From contig NZ_JAMZAW010000004.1 in NCBI RefSeq assembly GCF_024158745.1, positions 307,546-371,545 of the forward strand: 64,000 bases of DNA, given 5' to 3'. Origin of the DNA: Paenibacillus tyrphae (lineage in GTDB: Bacteria; Bacillota; Bacilli; Paenibacillales; NBRC-103111). A program made the translations under genes and the position numbers. Below the pieces are notes generated by a model. It saw only the letters and a program-made list of their open reading frames with translations. It searched no databases and had not been told where the DNA came from. This document shows positions 8,173 to 17,691 of the stretch, in pieces. Each line of letters starts with the position of its first letter. Position 1 is the first letter of the stretch.

Positions 8173-9867
8173 CTACACACCATATTCCCGGGCCAGCAGC
8201 AGAAAGACGCTGGACGTCCACGTGAACGCCCGGTCCCGCAGCCCGCGCCCTTCGAGCGCGTCGAAGTTTTCAGCCATGCCTGCGGAAGCCGCCATCCGGC
8301 AAAAACGTCTCGCAACGCCGGCCGCGAACTGCTCCTCGCCCGCTTCCTTCAGCCCTTCCACGAGCAGCAGCATGACCGGGGCCCAGATCGGCCCCCGCCA
8401 GTAGCCATCCGGCGCGTACAGCGGGCTTCTGACGCTTTCGGTAGCGAAGCCGTGCGCCGTCAGAAAGCGCCCTTCCTCGCGCAGCCCTTCGATCAGCTTG
8501 CACAGGATCGGCCCAGGCAGACGCTTGCCCAATATGACAGGCAAATACCCCATCAAGCTGTCGCCCTCGTCGGCTCCGGCATGCGTGCCGGACTGTACGG
8601 CTTGGAAGCGGTCACCGGTCCAAAAGTGCTCGATCATCCGCGTCAACAGCTCCTGCGACCGGCGCTCCCACTGCTCCGCTTCCCCGGCGCGGCCCAGTCT
8701 GGCCGCCACCATGGCAAGCGTTTCCATTTGCAAAATAAGAAAGGCGCACAAATCGGGACTTTCCACGGGAATCGTCGCCAAAAAGACCGTACTGTTGTCC
8801 CAACCGGAGTCGTTGCCGTGGTTGTACTGCGGCACGCCGTCGCGGTCGTCGTCGCGGTAATCGAACCACCACTGCGTCCAGCGGGCCAGCGGTTCGTAAA
8901 TTTCCGCAAGCCGCTCCGGCGTAACGGCCTCGGAACGGTTCATCAGCCACCGCAGCGTCCAGCCGTGGATCGGCGGCTTGCAGCAGTTCCACAGCGCATA
9001 TTTGTCGTTCATAAAATCCGGCAGCATCCCGCTATCGTCCTGCCGGTCAAAAAAGATCGCGAACTGGTCCCAAGCCAGATCGGGATCGGCTGCGGCAAGC
9101 GCCATCGCATTGAAGCAGTGGTCCCAGCTCCAAATGTTCGTCATCCAGTTTTTGGACATATACATTGCGTTCCGGGGCAAATACCCATCGGCCTGCACGA
9201 CGCAGGACCAAGTAATATAAGCGGCCAGCTCCTCCGCTTCGGACCAGACCGCGGCAACGGCGGGCATCCGGCTGCGCCAGGCGGCGTACTCGCCTTGCAC
9301 CTGCGCAAGCCCTTGATCGAACGATCCGGGGCGCGGCGGGCGCGGAACGGTGCGGTATTCCTCCAACGTAAGCTCCAGCTTCCCGTCGCCCCCAGGCACG
9401 CCGTCGAACGCAAGCCGCTGCGCTTTCACCCCATCCCAGCGAACGTCCTCGCGAATCGACCCGGCCACATGGGAAAGCAGAAAGCGTCGTTCCCGCACGA
9501 AGCTGTTGAACTCCCAGCCCCGCTCTCCAAGCGGAAACGCATAATCGTATACGCCGGGCGCGCAGGTTAACCGCACGCCGACACCCTGCGAACGAACGCG
9601 TATAAAATCCGGTTCCGGTATGCACCACTCGGCTGTCCCTTGTTCCGCTTCAAGCCGCAATAACGTCGGAGAAGCGGAGCAAGTAAAAGGAACGGCTTGG
9701 CCGCCAGCGAGCAACTCGATTCGGAACACGGCTCCGATATCGTTATCCCCACCCCGCACGAGCCTCAAGTACAGACCGGCTTCCCTGTCGGGACGCGCCG
9801 GAAGAATTGAAAAGGCAAAATACGAACCGAAACGGCTGAACGGCACAGTATGAAGATCGAACAACAT
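8173..9867 (-). CDS. GH63/MGH1-like glycoside hydrolase
   Basis: This 564-residue protein has an N-terminal beta-rich part (1-190) and a C-terminal (alpha/alpha)6-barrel of the type in GH63 glucosidases and mannosylglycerate hydrolases. Signatures are NIWSWDHCF, GNDSGWDNST (general-acid Asp expected here), DGYWRGPIWAP and MAENFDALEG (catalytic base Glu expected here). There is no signal peptide, so it should act in the cytoplasm on an imported glycoside. It is the first gene of the operon and is preceded by a cre-controlled promoter. The ribosome binding site is distant (GAGGGGG, about 14 bases). Confidence 0.85.
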   Translation of the reverse strand: MLFDLHTVPFSRFGSYFAFSILPARPDREAGLYLRLVRGGDNDIGAVFRIELLAGGQAVPFTCSASPTLLRLEAEQGTAEWCIPEPDFIRVRSQGVGVRLTCAPGVYDYAFPLGERGWEFNSFVRERRFLLSHVAGSIREDVRWDGVKAQRLAFDGVPGGDGKLELTLEEYRTVPRPPRPGSFDQGLAQVQGEYAAWRSRMPAVAAVWSEAEELAAYITWSCVVQADGYLPRNAMYMSKNWMTNIWSWDHCFNAMALAAADPDLAWDQFAIFFDRQDDSGMLPDFMNDKYALWNCCKPPIHGWTLRWLMNRSEAVTPERLAEIYEPLARWTQWWFDYRDDDRDGVPQYNHGNDSGWDNSTVFLATIPVESPDLCAFLILQMETLAMVAARLGRAGEAEQWERRSQELLTRMIEHFWTGDRFQAVQSGTHAGADEGDSLMGYLPVILGKRLPGPILCKLIEGLREEGRFLTAHGFATESVRSPLYAPDGYWRGPIWAPVMLLLVEGLKEAGEEQFAAGVARRFCRMAASAGMAENFDALEGRGLRDRAFTWTSSVFLLLAREYGV

Positions 9868-9925
9868 GCGGATTCCGATAGCCCCCTCGTCGTCTGGATA
9901 ACGGCTCTCTCAAACGAAAAGTGTA

Positions 9926-9970
9926 AGAGAGCGTTTACATGAATTATAAGTAAAATGCATTTCCCGCAAA
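9926..9970 (-). promoter_or_regulatory. Promoter with cre operator for the glycosidase-gcvP operon
   Basis: Minus strand: -35-like TTTGCG at 9965-9970, 16-bp spacer, consensus -10 TATAAT at 9943-9948, then TGTAAACGCTCTCT at 9926-9939, matching 13 of 14 cre positions and covering the expected start site. This is the best cre match in the window. The rest of the roughly 300-bp gap up to 10119 shows no gene. Confidence 0.7.
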
Positions 9971-10119
9971 ACGGCTTTCTGTTCGCTGCTTCGTGTCTGT
10001 TTGCGCGTTTTTCCGCAAGGCGGTCCCAGAAGCCCGCCGGGGTGTCATTTTGTTCGCAGCGGATCGTAAGTTTATCCGGTAACGGTCTTTTGTCCGATGA
10101 TCGAACAATTTACCCAGCC

Positions 10120-10153
10120 AAAAAAAGCCTGAGCATGGCGACCCAGCTCAGGC
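10120..10153 (-). terminator. Intrinsic terminator after the M20 peptidase gene
   Basis: A perfect 8-bp stem GCCTGAGC/GCTCAGGC with an 11-base loop is followed by seven T residues on the minus strand, 16 bases after the stop. It closes the large transporter operon. Confidence 0.9.
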
Positions 10154-10169
10154 AATTTATTTTCCAATA

Positions 10170-11336
10170 CTATTTCCCAAATTTCAGCATCGTCTCCGCA
10201 ATGATTTCCGCCGCCAGCACCACCTGCTTAAGCTCCACCCATTCGTCCTTCGTGTGCGCTTGCTCGATCGAGCCCGGTCCGAACACGACCGCAGGGATGC
10301 CTGCCCGGGCCAGCTTGCTCGCATCCGTGCCGTAAGGCACGCCGAGCGTGCGCATTTCGCCGATTTTCCCCGCAGCAGCCGAAGCCACAAGCCTCACAAT
10401 CTCGCTATCGGGGCTCGTATCCATCGCGTAATCCAGCACAAAGGGCGGATGAACAATGACGTTCAGCCCGCCGTCCTCCGCCGCCAGTTGCTCCATCTCC
10501 ACCCGGATATCGTGCCATACTTGCTCGCTGTCCTCGCCGGGGATCGTTCGGCGGTCGATGCGGATGAGGCACCGCTCGGGAATCGTGTTCGGCGCCACGC
10601 CGCCTTGAATCTGCGTCACGGCAAGCGTCGCCGGACCGACAAGCGGGTGCGCGGCATGACGTAGCCGTGCTTGCATTGCCCCTTCGATATGGGCGACGAC
10701 CTTCATCATGCCGCTGATCGCGTTGACGCCTTCCTCGGGCTTGGAGGAATGGGCGGAGACGCCGACCGTCTCGATCTCGCAGCGGACGACCCCTTTATGC
10801 GCGACAACCGCCTGAAGCCCGGTCGGCTCCCCGACAATGGCGGCGGCATATTCGTGTCCCGCCTCCAGCACGTCCAGCACGCCGAGATAGTTGACCTCCT
10901 CGTCGACGGTCGCCGCCAGATGGACCGGCACGGGCGGCTTGACGCCGTTCTCGGCGAACCACTCGATGGCGGCCAGCATCGCCGCGAGCGACGCTTTCGT
11001 GTCACAGGCGCCGCGGCCGTAGAGCTTGCCCCCGCGTATTTCCGCGCCGAACGGATCGATGGTCATGTTCGCGGTCTGCACCGTATCCATATGCGCCTCC
11101 AGCAGCAGAGCGGGCGCATCGTCGGCAACCCCGGGCAGGATGCCGATCACATTTGGCCGGTCCGGTCGCACTTCCCTGCGTTCGGCCTTCAACCTGAGAC
11201 GCGTGAAGAAAGCTTCGACGTAATCGGCCATCTCCCGTTCCGGCACGCCGCCTTCGAAGCCCGGATTAACGCTTGGAATCCGCACCAAATCCTGCAGCAA
11301 TCGGGCAACGCGCTGCTCGTCTATTTTTACTATCAT
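10170..11336 (-). CDS. M20 family metallopeptidase (ArgE/DapE/CPG2 type)
   Basis: This 388-residue di-zinc amidohydrolase probably removes an acyl group from an N-acyl amino acid or cleaves a small peptide. Metal and catalytic signatures are EAHMDTV, GRGACDTKAS, TVDEEVNYLG (catalytic and metal Glu pair), GEPTGL and a C-terminal AHTKDEW His. The dimerisation lid lies between about 185 and 295. It follows the D-threonine-aldolase-like gene by 26 bases, which suggests a deacylase feeding a free amino acid to that enzyme. The specificity within M20 cannot be fixed from sequence. Confidence 0.9.
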   Translation of the reverse strand: MIVKIDEQRVARLLQDLVRIPSVNPGFEGGVPEREMADYVEAFFTRLRLKAERREVRPDRPNVIGILPGVADDAPALLLEAHMDTVQTANMTIDPFGAEIRGGKLYGRGACDTKASLAAMLAAIEWFAENGVKPPVPVHLAATVDEEVNYLGVLDVLEAGHEYAAAIVGEPTGLQAVVAHKGVVRCEIETVGVSAHSSKPEEGVNAISGMMKVVAHIEGAMQARLRHAAHPLVGPATLAVTQIQGGVAPNTIPERCLIRIDRRTIPGEDSEQVWHDIRVEMEQLAAEDGGLNVIVHPPFVLDYAMDTSPDSEIVRLVASAAAGKIGEMRTLGVPYGTDASKLARAGIPAVVFGPGSIEQAHTKDEWVELKQVVLAAEIIAETMLKFGK

Positions 11337-11362
11337 CTTGCGGCTTCCTCCGATCCTTCGCG

Positions 11363-12478
11363 TTAATAATTGCAGCCCCGCGCATCAACCTTGATACGTT
11401 CCGTCACGACGCCGCTGCGCACACCGTAAATCGCATCGTTCAAATTCGGAATGACGCACGAATGGTTCGGAATAATGTCGATCCGCTCGCCGATGGACAA
11501 GGACACCTTGTCCGGATCAAACCGCAGCATGCCGTGCTCTTCGTTAAGCGCAGCAATCACAACGTCCGGCTTCCCGACGACGATGCCGAAGCCGTCGCCA
11601 TGGTGCGCCCGGTCGCTCGTCAGCGCCTTGGTTCCCGCGTCGATCGTCGCCATGCCCGGCAGCGGCAGGCTGACGACGGTAGCCGCGACCCGCAGCGCGC
11701 AATCCGCTTCCTCGGCCAAGCCCATCTGTACGGCCGATACGTCGTTGAAAATATAATTGCCTGCCCGTACCTCCGTCACGCCTGCGGCGTGCTCGCACAT
11801 TTTGGCGGTGGGCGTGGAACCGGAGCTGATCGTGTTTACCGCAAAGCCCGCTTGGCGCAAATCCGCAACGACCCGGCCAAGTGTCTCCGATTCGGCCTGC
11901 ACCGCAGCGGCGACCGCAGCCGGGTCTCCGCTCCGGTAGATCAGCCCGAAATAAGCCATCAGACCTTCGATGTCAATGCCCGGCAGCTCACGAAGCCGCA
12001 AGGCGAAATCGACGATGTCCTTGCCCGGCTGCCGGCCGCCGCGATGCAGCCCGCCGTCCAGCTCGATCAAGACGGGCACCGGCTTGCCGGAGCGGACCCC
12101 GACGGTCGAGATACCTACCGCCCCTTCCCAGCTGTCGACGGTGACGGCAAGGGCAATCCGGCGGTGCAGCCGTTCCAGCCGTTCGAGGTTGCGCTCTCCG
12201 ATGACCGGAAAGGCAATCAAAATATCGTCGATGCCCAAGTCCGCGAACGTTTCCGCTTCCGAAAGCTTGGCTACGGTTATGCCGACCGCCCCGGCTGCGA
12301 GCTGCATGCCCGCGAAGCGCAGCGACTTATGCGTTTTGATATGAGGCCGGTGCTTGATCCCGTATTGTGCCAGCTTGTCAGACATTCGCCGGATATTCCG
12401 CTCGACCGTGTCGAGGTCGACGAATGCATACGGCGTGGCCGGCGTTTCGGGATAAAGCGCTTCAGATTGATGTGTCAT
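11363..12478 (-). CDS. D-threonine aldolase/D-serine dehydratase-like PLP enzyme
   Basis: This 371-residue fold-type III enzyme has an alanine racemase-like N-terminal barrel and a D-serine dehydratase-like C-terminal domain. The PLP lysine should be Lys48 in RPHIKTHK; the C-terminal NHSCVIPN carries the His and Cys that bind the divalent metal in this family. Known members cleave D-threonine to glycine plus acetaldehyde, dehydrate D-serine, or act on D-3-hydroxyaspartate. The start overlaps the response regulator end by 17 bases and has GAGGTGA upstream. Its likely glycine product makes the nearby GcvP-like pair notable. Confidence 0.87.
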   Translation of the reverse strand: MTHQSEALYPETPATPYAFVDLDTVERNIRRMSDKLAQYGIKHRPHIKTHKSLRFAGMQLAAGAVGITVAKLSEAETFADLGIDDILIAFPVIGERNLERLERLHRRIALAVTVDSWEGAVGISTVGVRSGKPVPVLIELDGGLHRGGRQPGKDIVDFALRLRELPGIDIEGLMAYFGLIYRSGDPAAVAAAVQAESETLGRVVADLRQAGFAVNTISSGSTPTAKMCEHAAGVTEVRAGNYIFNDVSAVQMGLAEEADCALRVAATVVSLPLPGMATIDAGTKALTSDRAHHGDGFGIVVGKPDVVIAALNEEHGMLRFDPDKVSLSIGERIDIIPNHSCVIPNLNDAIYGVRSGVVTERIKVDARGCNY

Positions 12479-14126
12479 GACGTTTCACCTCGGAATCCGA
12501 TTGTGGGGAAGCATACTTGTCCCGGTATTCTTGGGGCGTCAGCCCCGTATGCTTTTTAAATACGTTGATGAACGAATGCGCCCGCTGATAGCCGACGTCC
12601 GCCGCGATTTCGTAAATTTTGCCCGGGGTATGGAGCAGTAGACGGGCGGCCTTCTCCATGCGGAGCCGATGGACGTAATCGCTTACGTTTTCGCCGGTTT
12701 CCCGTTTGTAAATCTTGGAAATATAGACCGGATGCATATACACATGCTCGGCAATCGCCGTCAAGGAAACGTCCTCCGCCAACCGCCGCTCGACGAATTG
12801 CCGGACATCGGCGATCAGCTTCGCCCGCGAGCGCTTCGTTTCGCTTTCGGTTTCGCAGCGCAAGCTGCTCATGAGCGCGACCGACCAGTCCTGAAGATGC
12901 CGGACGGAACGGTACGGAACGCCCTGCAGCAATTGGTCGTAGCCCGGCCCAATCAGCCCGGAGAGCGGCCGGCCGTTCTTGTGCGCATAAGAGGACGCCG
13001 CCGAGGCGATGGCAAAATAAGCTTCGAGGAGCATCTCCTGAATGCAGCCGCTCCTCGTCTGCAGCTCGCCGAAAAGGCGCTCGATCCGCTGATCCGCGAC
13101 ATCCCATTGGCCGGCCTCAAGCAGCTGCGCGAGAGACGGAAGCTCGTACAGCGATGCGAGGGACCGCAGCTCCGTCCGTTCGGACGGCCCGTCCGCCGCA
13201 GTCAAAATCAGGTCCTGCTCGTTCCCGACCCTTCTCCGCAAAGCAGACAACGTGCCGTCGTACAGCGCAGACACATCGCCGGGGAACGTTCCTTCCCGGC
13301 TGATGACAATCGTCGCTTCGCCCTTCAAATAGGCGTGGATGGCCTCCTGCAATTGCTCGACCGCACGTTCGAGCGCCTGCTGCCGCTCCTCCTGCCCTTC
13401 GCCAGCTTCCGACGATACGGCGAATACCAGATAATCGTACGTGTCTTTGCCGGCCCAAAGCTGAAAGCCCGGCGCGAACAGCTCTCCGGCGATATTGCCC
13501 ACCGCGTATTCCACGAGCGCAAGGCCGCGCGGATCGTAGCCGTAGAACGGCTTTTCGAGGCGGACGAGCAGCAGCGAAACCGGCTTTCCGAATAAGTCGG
13601 GCACGTCGAGCATCTCCATTTTGTCGCGGAGCTCAGCCTCGGAGTAGCGTTTGCCGAGGAGCAGCTCGCCAAGCAGCGTGCTCCGCAGCTGCGGCAAGTT
13701 TTCGCGCAGCGTCCGGGCGATCCGCTCCTGGGAAATTACCGCGTTCCATTCCTCCCGAACCGTCTCCAGCACGCCAGAGACGGTGTCCAGCAGCTCTTCA
13801 TCGGTTACCGGCTTGAGCAAATAGCTTGCGGTACCGTTGGCAATCGCTTCCTTGGCATATTCAAACTCGGCGTAGCCCGACAGCAGGATGCATTTCGTTT
13901 TGGCCCATTTGTCCCGGATGTGGCGGGAAAGCTCAAGACCGGATATTCCCGGCATCCGGATATCCGAGATCACGATGTCGATCGCATGCGCATTCAGCAG
14001 TTCGAGCGCTTCGTACGCCGAATAGGCCTTATGCACGGCGGCGATGCCGATTCGCTCCCACGGGACGAGCTCGGCGAGACGTTCCACCACGTGGGCCTCG
14101 TCATCCACGATCAATAGCTGCGCCAT
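12462..14126 (-). CDS. YesN-type response regulator, AraC output domain (long form)
   Basis: This 554-residue regulator has a receiver domain with phospho-acceptor Asp55 in IVISDIRMPG, a long linker region (about 130-440) common in Paenibacillus YesN proteins, and a C-terminal AraC domain ending in VGYQRAHSFINVFKKHTG and TPQEYR. Its start overlaps the kinase stop by 26 bases and its end overlaps the aldolase-like gene, so translation of the three is coupled. It probably activates the binding protein-permease unit. Confidence 0.93.
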   Translation of the reverse strand: MAQLLIVDDEAHVVERLAELVPWERIGIAAVHKAYSAYEALELLNAHAIDIVISDIRMPGISGLELSRHIRDKWAKTKCILLSGYAEFEYAKEAIANGTASYLLKPVTDEELLDTVSGVLETVREEWNAVISQERIARTLRENLPQLRSTLLGELLLGKRYSEAELRDKMEMLDVPDLFGKPVSLLLVRLEKPFYGYDPRGLALVEYAVGNIAGELFAPGFQLWAGKDTYDYLVFAVSSEAGEGQEERQQALERAVEQLQEAIHAYLKGEATIVISREGTFPGDVSALYDGTLSALRRRVGNEQDLILTAADGPSERTELRSLASLYELPSLAQLLEAGQWDVADQRIERLFGELQTRSGCIQEMLLEAYFAIASAASSYAHKNGRPLSGLIGPGYDQLLQGVPYRSVRHLQDWSVALMSSLRCETESETKRSRAKLIADVRQFVERRLAEDVSLTAIAEHVYMHPVYISKIYKRETGENVSDYVHRLRMEKAARLLLHTPGKIYEIAADVGYQRAHSFINVFKKHTGLTPQEYRDKYASPQSDSEVKRHDTSI

Positions 14127-15855
14127 CCTCCGAATCCCTCCCCCATGTCAACGTGACGCGCAACCCGCCGAGCGGACTGTGCGAGAGCCTGAGCCCTGCA
14201 CCTTCGCCGAAGACGTAGCGCAAGCGCTGGTGCACGTTCCACATCCCGAAGCCCGATGCGGCCTCCTGCGGCAGCGCAAGCTGGTGCTCCATGGCGGCGA
14301 TCGCCTCGTCCGTCATACCGACGCCGTTGTCGTCCACAACGATCCGGCATAAGCCTTCGCTCACGCTTCCGGATACCCGGATGACGGCCTCCCCCGGCTT
14401 GTTCTCGATGCCGTGAACGATGGCGTTCTCCACAATCGGCTGCAGCAGCAAGCGAGGAATCGGCAGCTCCAACATCGGCTCCGGGACGTCCAGCTCGCAG
14501 CGAAGCCGTCCGAGCCGCAGGTTATGAATGGTCAAATAATTGGTCACGAGCTTCATTTCTTCGCCAAGCGCCGCTGTCCGGTTTTCCATACGTGTAGTGT
14601 AACGGTAATATTCGGCGAGATTGTGCGCCATCGCCACGACCGACCTCGTATCCTCCAGCATCGCGGTATTGACGATAAAGAACAGGCTGTTATACAAAAA
14701 ATGCGGATTGATCTGCGCCTGAAGCTGCTTGAGCGTCGCTTCGTGAAGCCGGATTTTCTCGGCGTATACCCGCTGCACCAAGTCTTGGATCTGTTCGGCC
14801 ATTTCGTTAAACCGGTCGATCAGGAAATCGAACTCGTTGTTCGGCCGGTAACGGATGCGTGCGGACAAGTCTCCCTTCTTGAGCAGCCTCACGCCATTCA
14901 GCAGCTTCCCGATCGGCTTCTGGACGTTCCGATAAAGCAAATAAGCGGCCAAACAGCTCATGCCTAGCAGCAAGCCGAGCGCTGTGTAGAACAGCAAATT
15001 CGTCTTGCGGATCGGCGCCAAAATGCTGTCGACGGGCACATAATCGACCAGATACCAGTCAAGCTGTCTGGACTTGACATAGTACACGGCAACCTGCCGT
15101 CCGGCGACCGCCGCGACGAAATGACCGCTTTCCTGCAGCGATTGCCCGTCCAGCATACGAACGATGGCCTGCACGGACCCGTCGTTCAGCGTGGCGCTGC
15201 CGATCGGGGAAAAACCGCTCCGGTACAGAAACGGATCGCCTTTGCCGCCCGTTTTCACCTGATCGAGCATGACGGAGATGTTGGCAACCGGAAAGCTGAC
15301 CTGAATCATCGCTTGAATCGCGGACGGATCGGTTGTCCCTAACGGATCGACGATCTGGCGGGTGAAACGGGCCCCCGGCGTCCGGGCATCGCCCCGTACG
15401 GTCCCGTCGTAAGTCCAATTCTTAAGCGGTGCAAATTTGTCTATCTCCCCCGGATCGTAGGACTTAAATATATTGGAAGATATGACAAGCTGATCTTTGG
15501 GCAAATAAACCGTCAAATCGTTCGTCCAGGCGGCGGAAACGCTCTGCAGGCTGATTTTCTGCATCAGGCGGGTCTGCTCCTTCAGCTTGTCGTAAGGCTT
15601 GTCCGATCTGCGGTCGACAAATTCGCGCAAGTACGGATCCGAATTCAAAATAACGGGAAACATCGCAAGCTGTTCGACCGTCGAATCAAACTGCTGCAGA
15701 AAAAAGGATAGCCGGTTGAGACTCGAAGACTGGATTTCTTCCCGCACGACGTTCACGCTGACTTGATTCGTGTAAATGTACAAAAAGAGCACAGGCGTAA
15801 GCAGCAATGCAATGAGCACTAATACCTTGGTGAAGATCGTTGGCTTTCCCGTCAT
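14101..15855 (-). CDS. YesM-type sensor histidine kinase
   Basis: This kinase of 584 residues starts at the ATG at 15855, directly behind AAGGAG; a longer frame to 16170 would run over the permease gene. It has an N-terminal membrane helix (VLVLIALLLTPVLFLYIY), an extracytoplasmic sensor region, a second helix near residue 290 (FYTALGLLLGMSCLAAYLL), HAMP, the phospho-acceptor motif QINPHFLYNSL, and ATPase boxes VENAIVHGIE, DDNGVGM and GFGMWNVHQRL. It partners with the next regulator and probably senses the transported sugar or its binding protein. Confidence 0.95.
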   Translation of the reverse strand: MTGKPTIFTKVLVLIALLLTPVLFLYIYTNQVSVNVVREEIQSSSLNRLSFFLQQFDSTVEQLAMFPVILNSDPYLREFVDRRSDKPYDKLKEQTRLMQKISLQSVSAAWTNDLTVYLPKDQLVISSNIFKSYDPGEIDKFAPLKNWTYDGTVRGDARTPGARFTRQIVDPLGTTDPSAIQAMIQVSFPVANISVMLDQVKTGGKGDPFLYRSGFSPIGSATLNDGSVQAIVRMLDGQSLQESGHFVAAVAGRQVAVYYVKSRQLDWYLVDYVPVDSILAPIRKTNLLFYTALGLLLGMSCLAAYLLYRNVQKPIGKLLNGVRLLKKGDLSARIRYRPNNEFDFLIDRFNEMAEQIQDLVQRVYAEKIRLHEATLKQLQAQINPHFLYNSLFFIVNTAMLEDTRSVVAMAHNLAEYYRYTTRMENRTAALGEEMKLVTNYLTIHNLRLGRLRCELDVPEPMLELPIPRLLLQPIVENAIVHGIENKPGEAVIRVSGSVSEGLCRIVVDDNGVGMTDEAIAAMEHQLALPQEAASGFGMWNVHQRLRYVFGEGAGLRLSHSPLGGLRVTLTWGRDSEDGAAIDRG

Positions 15856-15959
15856 GATGTCACCGCTCCTTGCGGAATTGTAGTGTGCGCCAGCCATCCG
15901 ATTCCGAACCATACACGATAAAAGCGCCGTTCGTCCGCTGCAGCCGTTTCCCGCAGGTA

Positions 15960-16781
15960 CTATCCTTTCACCGCCCCCGCCGACAAGCCGCTGACGATAT
16001 AACGCTGCGCAAGCAGCGCAATAATCAGCACGGGCAGCGTAATGATGCAGGCTGCGGCCATGAGAGCCCCCCAATTGATTTCGGAGTACGACATAAAATT
16101 GTAGACGGCGACGGGAAGCGTTTTCGTACGGTCGCCGGCCAAAATAATCGAGAACATAAAATTGTTCCATGAGAAAATAAAGGATAGCAGCGAAGAGGTA
16201 ATAATGCCAGGCCCCGAGATCGGAAGCACGACGCGCCGGAACACTTGGGAGCGGGTGCAGCCGTCGATCAGCCCGGCCTCCTCGATTTCGGTCGGAAGCC
16301 CCTCAAAGAATGATATCATGATCCAGATGATAAAGGGGAGACCTACCAACATATGGCTTAAAATGAGCGACGTAAAGCTGTCGACGAGCCCCAGCTTCGA
16401 AAAAATGATAAACCACGGAATCAAGAACGTAATGCCGGGAATGATCCGCGCGACAAGAATAACCAGACCGAGTCCCTGCAAACGGTAGCGGGCGATCGCA
16501 TAAGCCGCAGGCAGGCCCAGAAGAAGCGAGCCGATCGTCGAGCCCGCCGCAACGAAAAAGCTGTTCCAGATGAAGATCAGGAAATCGTATTGACCAAATA
16601 CGCTTGCATAATTTTTGCCGGTAGGCTCGAATACGAAAAATTGGCCGGTCGACATGATCTGCGACTGCGTCTTGAAGGAAGCCAGCAGCATCCAGATGAA
16701 CGGGAACGAGAACACGAGCACGACGAGCAGCGTCAGCCCCGACAATACGGCGTTAGTGATCTTTTGTTTCTTTTTCTTCAT
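15960..16781 (-). CDS. Carbohydrate ABC transporter permease, MalG-like
   Basis: This 273-residue membrane protein has about six hydrophobic segments and the cytoplasmic EAA loop EEAGLIDGCTRSQVFRRVVL that docks the ATPase. The start overlaps the MalF-like stop by four bases (ATGA). No ATPase gene is present, as is normal for this family, where a shared MsmX-type ATPase serves many importers. Confidence 0.95.
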   Translation of the reverse strand: MKKKKQKITNAVLSGLTLLVVLVFSFPFIWMLLASFKTQSQIMSTGQFFVFEPTGKNYASVFGQYDFLIFIWNSFFVAAGSTIGSLLLGLPAAYAIARYRLQGLGLVILVARIIPGITFLIPWFIIFSKLGLVDSFTSLILSHMLVGLPFIIWIMISFFEGLPTEIEEAGLIDGCTRSQVFRRVVLPISGPGIITSSLLSFIFSWNNFMFSIILAGDRTKTLPVAVYNFMSYSEINWGALMAAACIITLPVLIIALLAQRYIVSGLSAGAVKG

Positions 16782-17659
16782 GTCGCTCCCTCCAGACGTT
16801 TGCGGAACCAGATCATCAGCAGCGTGAATCCCATCACGAGCGCGAAAAATACGACTAGCAGCGACGAGGCCAGTCCGAGCTTGAAGTACTGAAAGCCGAG
16901 CGTATAGCCGTAAATGTTGAGCGTCTCGGACTTCATGTTCGGGCCGCCCTGCGTCGTGGAATAAATGATGTCGAACGTTTTGAGCACGTCGATCAGACGC
17001 AGCATAAAGGCGACCATAATCGTCGGACGCAGCATCGGCAGCGTGAGATGAACGAATTTTTGCCAGGCCGTCGCCCCGTCCACATCGGCGGCTTCATAAG
17101 GCTCCGACGGAAGCGTCGACAGCCCGGCCATCACGATGAGCGCGATCATCGGCGTCCATTCCCAGACGTCGATCACGATAAGCGAAGGAATCGCCTGCGT
17201 CGGCGATGCGATCCAGAGCTGCGGCTCCAGACCGAACGCTTTGAGCACATGGTTGGCGAGGCCGATGGAAGGCTCGTAAATCAGCACCCAGACGAGCCCC
17301 ATGGCGACGGGCGTTGCCACCATCGGCAGCAGAAACAACGTTTTGACGAAATTTTTGCCGCGAAAATCACGGTACAGCAGCATGGCGATCGCGACGCCGA
17401 GCACCGTTTCCAGAATCAGCGCGCCGGCCGAGAACACGAACGTATTTTGAACCGCCTGCCAGAACCGGGTATCGGAAAGCAGCGTCGTATAATTGGCAAG
17501 CCCCACCCATTTCGGCGGCGTCGCCGACGACATGCTCCATTCGTAAAAGCTGATTCGGAACGTGTATAAAATTGGGAAAACCATCATCAGCAGGACGAAC
17601 AAAACGGCGGGCATCGTGTAAATCCATTTCAGGTTCCGGTCGAACCAGTTCGTCGGCAT
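16778..17659 (-). CDS. Carbohydrate ABC transporter permease, MalF-like
   Basis: This 293-residue inner-membrane permease has six predicted helices and the EAA motif YEAADVDGATAWQKFVHLTL. The start is placed at 17659 because the upstream in-frame ATGs at 17668 and 17665 abut AAAGG without a spacer. It pairs with the MalG-like protein and the lipoprotein encoded immediately upstream. Confidence 0.94.
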   Translation of the reverse strand: MPTNWFDRNLKWIYTMPAVLFVLLMMVFPILYTFRISFYEWSMSSATPPKWVGLANYTTLLSDTRFWQAVQNTFVFSAGALILETVLGVAIAMLLYRDFRGKNFVKTLFLLPMVATPVAMGLVWVLIYEPSIGLANHVLKAFGLEPQLWIASPTQAIPSLIVIDVWEWTPMIALIVMAGLSTLPSEPYEAADVDGATAWQKFVHLTLPMLRPTIMVAFMLRLIDVLKTFDIIYSTTQGGPNMKSETLNIYGYTLGFQYFKLGLASSLLVVFFALVMGFTLLMIWFRKRLEGAT

Positions 17660-17691
17660 GTGCATCATCCTTTCCGCTTCGACTTGTCAAG

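Noticed and set aside
7507..9570. Plus-strand open frame opposite the glycosidase gene
   Set aside because: Shadow of the GH63-like gene; it has no ribosome binding site and repetitive Arg-rich composition.
9868..10119. Glycine riboswitch for the gcvP-like operon
   Set aside because: The region between the promoter and the glycosidase start is too short and the sequence shows no tandem aptamer-like fold; a cre site explains the control.
15856..16170. Upstream extension of the second histidine kinase
   Set aside because: It overlaps the MalG-like permease gene; the ATG at 15855 behind AAGGAG starts with the membrane anchor.
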